Positions 5,179 through 8,269 of a DNA stretch of 8,269 nt are shown here, in pieces (the first letter of the stretch is position 1; each line of letters begins with the position of its first letter). The translations under genes were made by a program, and so were the position numbers. Source of the DNA: CAZBGL01 sp964491375 (GTDB lineage Bacteria > Desulfobacterota > Deferrisomatia > Deferrisomatales > Deferrisomataceae); NCBI GenBank assembly GCA_964491375.1, contig CAZBGL010000346.1, forward strand, positions 1 through 8,269, read 5' to 3'. A model generated the notes under the pieces. The model was given only the letters and a program-made list of their open reading frames with translations, searched no databases and was not told the origin of the DNA.

Positions 5179-7821
5179 ATGGGTCGCCGAATCACTTCGT
5201 TTGCCGTTCACCACCCCAAGTGGGTGGTCTTCCTCGCCCTCCTCCTCACCGCCCTCGCCATGGTCCGTGTCCACACGATCCGCGTGGACACCGACCCCGA
5301 GAACATGCTCAGCGAGGACGAGTGGGTTCGGGTGTTTCACAACCAGGTGAAGCGGGAGTTCGCCCTCTCCGACATGATCGTGCTGGGGGTGGTGAATGAA
5401 AGGGACCCGGACGGGGTGTTCAATCCCGAGACCCTGGCCAAGGTGTACCGAATCACCGAGGGGATCAAGCAGATCCCCGGCGTGGTCGTCCAGGACCTCA
5501 TGGCCCCCAGCACCGTGGATGACATCCTGCAGGCCGGGCTCGGCACGGTGCGCTTCCAGTACCTGATGGAGGCCCCCCCCAAGACCCGGGACGAGGCGCT
5601 CCACATCCGCGACCGGGCGATGGCCAACCCCCTCCTGTACGGGACCCTGGTGAGCGAGGACGGAAAGGCCCTGGCGATCTACGTGCCGATCGAGAAAAAG
5701 AGCATCGCCCACCGGGTGAGCCAGCAGATCCGGGAGCTGATCGCGGCCGAACCTCCCGGCCACGAGGCGTACCACATCACGGGCCTGCCCGTGGCCGAGG
5801 ACACCTTCGGCGTCGAGATGTTCAAGCAGATGGCCATCTCCGCCCCCCTGGCCGGCCTGATCGTCTTCTTGCTGATGCTGTTCTTCTTCCGGAAGCTGGT
5901 GCTCGTGGTCTCGCCCATGGTCGTGGCGATCCTCACGGTGATGTTCACCATGGGTGCGCTCATCAGTACCGGCCACACCGTGCACATCATGAGCTCCATG
6001 ATCCCCATCTTCCTGATGCCCATCTCGGTCGTGGACTCGGTGCACATCCTTTCGGTGTTCTTCGACCGTTACCAGCTCTACAAAGACCGAAAGAAGACCC
6101 TGTTCGTGGTCATGGACGAGCTGTTCATGCCCATGCTGTACACGAGCCTGACCACGGCGGCCGGATTTGCGAGCCTGGCGCTCACGCCGATTCCGCCGGT
6201 ACAGGTCTTCGGGTTGTTCGTGGCGTTGGGGGTGGGCGTGGCGTGGATCTTCACCGTCACCCTGGTGCCGGCCTACATTCTCCTGTTCATACCCGAACGG
6301 AAGCTGGAGAACTTCGGGGCCACGGCACACGAGGAGGAAGGCACAGGGCACTCTCCCCTGGCCCGGGGCCTGGTGTGGGCCGGCCGGCTCACGCGACAGA
6401 GGGCCAAGTTGGTACTGGGGCTCACCGCCGCGATCATGGCCGTCTCGGCATACGGCATCACCCGGATCCAGATCAACGACAACCCGGTCAAGTGGTTCGT
6501 GAAGAGCCACCCCATCCGGGTGGCCGACACGGTGCTCAACCGCCACTTCGGGGGGACCTACGAGGCTTATCTCGTGCTCAGGCCGCCGGCCACGGCCCAA
6601 ACCCTTGAACGGGCCTTGGAGCCCGTGGGGAGCTTTCTGGAGGAGACGGCCCGTTCGGCTCGGTCGCCCGCGGTACGGGATCTCGTCGCGCGCCTCAAGG
6701 TCCGGCTGGCCGAGCTCCGGGCCGAGCAGGCGCGCCTTCCCCGGCCGAGCCCCGTGCCGGTGGTGGAGGCCCTGGTGCGGGAGCTGGACGCACTGGCCGC
6801 GGAACTCCCGGAGGACGACGAGGCCGCGCTCGACGCCCTGGATACGCTGGCCGAGGGGTTGGAGGACCAGCGGACCGCCCTTCACACCTTCAAGAACCCG
6901 GAGGTGCTCCGCTGGGTCGAGGGGCTCCAGAGATACCTGGCCGAGCACCGGATCGTGGGGAAGACGAACGCCCTGACGGACGTGGTGAAGAAGGTCCACA
7001 TGGAGCTGTTCGAGGGGAAGAAAGAGGCGTTCCGGATCCCGGACACGCCGCAAGCCGTGGCCCAGACGATCCTGTCCTTCCAGGGGAGCCACGATCCCGA
7101 GGATGTCTGGCACCTGGTGACGCCGGACTTTCGGGCCTTGAACATCTGGTTCCAGCTCAAGAGCGGCGACAACAAGGACATGGAGGCGGTGGTCGAGGAG
7201 GTAGACCGCTACTTCCAGCAGAACCCGCCGCCCGTGGAACTGGAGCACGCCTGGGCGGGGCTCACCTACCTGAACGTGGTGTGGCAGGACAAGATGGTGA
7301 AGGGCATGCTCTCGAGCCTGCTGGGTAGCTTTGGGATCGTGCTCCTGATGATGACCTTCCTGTTCCGGTCGGTCCTGTGGGGCATCCTGTCCATGGTTCC
7401 CTTGTCCGTGACCATCGCTTTCATCTACGGGCTCATCGGGATCGTGGGCAAGGACTACGACATGCCCGTGGCCGTGCTCTCCAGCCTCACCCTGGGCATG
7501 AGCGTGGACTTCGCCATCCACTACATCGAGCGGGCCCGGGAACTCTTTCGCGAGACCGGGTCGTGGGCGGAGACCGCCACCCTCATGTCCATGGCTCCGG
7601 CCCGGGCCATCAGCCGCAACGCGATCGTGATCGCCGTGGGCTTCTTGCCCCTGCTCCTGGCACCCCTGGTGCCGTACAAGACCGTGGGCTTCTTCCTGGC
7701 CACGATCATGGCGGTTTCGGGTGTGGCGACCCTCGTCATTCTCCCGGCGATGATCCAGGTGATGAACCGGATCCTGTTCCGGAAGGAGCGACGGGAATTG
7801 GCCCAGAAGGCTGCGGCGTAG
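5179..7821 (+). CDS. RND/MMPL-family exporter
   Basis: An 880-residue inner-membrane transporter of the RND superfamily (MMPL/YdfJ-like exporters), expected to use the proton gradient to move lipids, hydrophobic compounds or lipoproteins towards the outer envelope. It shows the usual duplicated layout. TM1 (about 14-31) is followed by a first periplasmic domain (about 32-215). A helix bundle (about 218-371) has the TM4 acid in PISVVDSVHI (Asp286) and the SLTTAAGFASLAL motif. TM7 (about 410-427) precedes a second periplasmic domain (about 428-705), and the second bundle (about 708-863) has TLGMSVDFAIHYIERA (Asp777). The start ATG has GGAGG (5168-5172) 6 nt upstream; the frame is open further 5' but without a comparable site. 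Residues about 471-570 form a charged, Leu/Ala/Glu-rich helical insert before FKNPEVLRWVEGLQ, where many relatives run straight through. The LolA-like gene starts 60 nt downstream, suggesting a shared operon. The substrate is unknown. Confidence 0.92.
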   Translation: MGRRITSFAVHHPKWVVFLALLLTALAMVRVHTIRVDTDPENMLSEDEWVRVFHNQVKREFALSDMIVLGVVNERDPDGVFNPETLAKVYRITEGIKQIPGVVVQDLMAPSTVDDILQAGLGTVRFQYLMEAPPKTRDEALHIRDRAMANPLLYGTLVSEDGKALAIYVPIEKKSIAHRVSQQIRELIAAEPPGHEAYHITGLPVAEDTFGVEMFKQMAISAPLAGLIVFLLMLFFFRKLVLVVSPMVVAILTVMFTMGALISTGHTVHIMSSMIPIFLMPISVVDSVHILSVFFDRYQLYKDRKKTLFVVMDELFMPMLYTSLTTAAGFASLALTPIPPVQVFGLFVALGVGVAWIFTVTLVPAYILLFIPERKLENFGATAHEEEGTGHSPLARGLVWAGRLTRQRAKLVLGLTAAIMAVSAYGITRIQINDNPVKWFVKSHPIRVADTVLNRHFGGTYEAYLVLRPPATAQTLERALEPVGSFLEETARSARSPAVRDLVARLKVRLAELRAEQARLPRPSPVPVVEALVRELDALAAELPEDDEAALDALDTLAEGLEDQRTALHTFKNPEVLRWVEGLQRYLAEHRIVGKTNALTDVVKKVHMELFEGKKEAFRIPDTPQAVAQTILSFQGSHDPEDVWHLVTPDFRALNIWFQLKSGDNKDMEAVVEEVDRYFQQNPPPVELEHAWAGLTYLNVVWQDKMVKGMLSSLLGSFGIVLLMMTFLFRSVLWGILSMVPLSVTIAFIYGLIGIVGKDYDMPVAVLSSLTLGMSVDFAIHYIERARELFRETGSWAETATLMSMAPARAISRNAIVIAVGFLPLLLAPLVPYKTVGFFLATIMAVSGVATLVILPAMIQVMNRILFRKERRELAQKAAA

Positions 7822-7881
7822 GGCTGCGGCACACCGCCCAGGACACCGGTAACGTCTTGAGGACGCAAAGGAGAGGAGATC

Positions 7882-8269
7882 ATGCGCAGCGCAATACGGG
7901 TACTGGCCCTTGCAGGGATTGCCGTGATGGCCGCGGTTGCAGCCCGGGCCCTCACGGTCGACGAGATCGTGGACAAGGCGAACCTGGCCAGCTACTACGC
8001 GGGTGACGACGGCATGGCCCGCGCCAAGATGGTGATCTACGACCGGGAAGGCCGGACACGGGAGCGGGAGTTCACGATCCTCCGCAAGGACAAGAAGGAC
8101 GGGGCCGAGCAGTACTACTACGTCTACTTCCACCGGCCCGGCGATGTTCGGAAGACCGTGTTCATGGTACACAAGCACATCGACCGGGACGACGACCGAT
8201 GGCTGTACCTGCCGGCTCTGGACTTGGTCAAGCGCATCGCAGCCTCGGACAAGCGAACGAGCTTCGTGG
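7882..8269 (+). CDS. LolA-like outer membrane lipoprotein-sorting protein (3'-truncated)
   Basis: The first 129 codons of a secreted periplasmic protein; the reading frame is still open at the window end. Residues 1-23 are a Sec signal peptide: basic start (MRSAIR), hydrophobic core, and a probable signal peptidase I site after AARA. There is no lipobox Cys, so it should be soluble in the periplasm. The mature part begins LTVDEIVDKAN, has beta-rich stretches (ARAKMVIYDREGR, EQYYYVYFHRPGD) and reaches RWLYLPALDLVKRIAASDKR, the signature of the LolA-like family often annotated as outer membrane lipoprotein-sorting protein. These proteins have the LolA/LolB-type half-barrel that shields acyl chains. 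AAGGAG at 7868-7873 lies 8 nt before the ATG and supports this start. Its place 60 nt after an RND exporter suggests that it receives or hands on the exported lipid or lipoprotein; this is inference from the pairing. Confidence 0.9.
   Translation, partial: MRSAIRVLALAGIAVMAAVAARALTVDEIVDKANLASYYAGDDGMARAKMVIYDREGRTREREFTILRKDKKDGAEQYYYVYFHRPGDVRKTVFMVHKHIDRDDDRWLYLPALDLVKRIAASDKRTSFV

Noticed and set aside
4990..8178. The minus-strand frame of the HD-GYP gene stays open far upstream, to a start at 8178, giving a possible 1603-residue protein.
   Set aside because: The extra part lies antisense to the RND exporter, is rich in His, Asp, Arg and Gly with no domain-like pattern, and reflects the scarcity of A/T-rich stop codons in GC-rich DNA. 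The domain-bearing part begins at 4947 with its own ribosome binding site.

Overview
This window comes from a GC-rich (about two thirds G+C by eye) Gram-negative bacterial chromosome. The G/C-ending codons, the fused TAXI-type TRAP permease, the HD-GYP regulator and the pairing of an MMPL-type RND exporter with a LolA-like periplasmic protein fit a deltaproteobacterium-like lineage (Desulfobacterota or a relative). This placement is inference from gene content, not a marker-gene result. I see no tRNA, rRNA, CRISPR array, insertion sequence or prophage gene.

Left part, plus strand (1-3356): the 3' end of a TRAP transporter fused permease (TAXI family); a small basic RNase H-fold protein of the RuvC type; prmA, the ribosomal protein L11 methyltransferase, overlapping it by 28 nt; then a single-domain universal stress protein. 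The first three genes are so tightly packed that they are probably co-transcribed. The usp gene follows 66 nt after prmA and has its own strong ribosome binding site. That site lies inside an inverted repeat able to hide it in a hairpin.

Middle, minus strand (3367-4947): a regulator with a degenerate receiver-like N-terminus, a helical linker, a GAF domain and a complete HD-GYP cyclic-di-GMP phosphodiesterase domain. It converges on usp with only 10 nt between the stop codons.

Right part, plus strand (5179-8269): an 880-residue RND/MMPL exporter with an unusual helical insert in its second periplasmic loop, then the start of a LolA-like periplasmic protein cut by the window end. These two form an envelope lipid or lipoprotein export cassette. 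The exporter is transcribed divergently from the HD-GYP gene across a 231-nt region, the longest gene-free stretch here.

The genes are mostly of recognisable families. The less ordinary points are the hairpin over the usp ribosome binding site, the pseudo-receiver of the HD-GYP protein, the orphan RuvC-like nuclease next to prmA, and the exporter's loop insert. I do not see clear evidence of a wholly new system.
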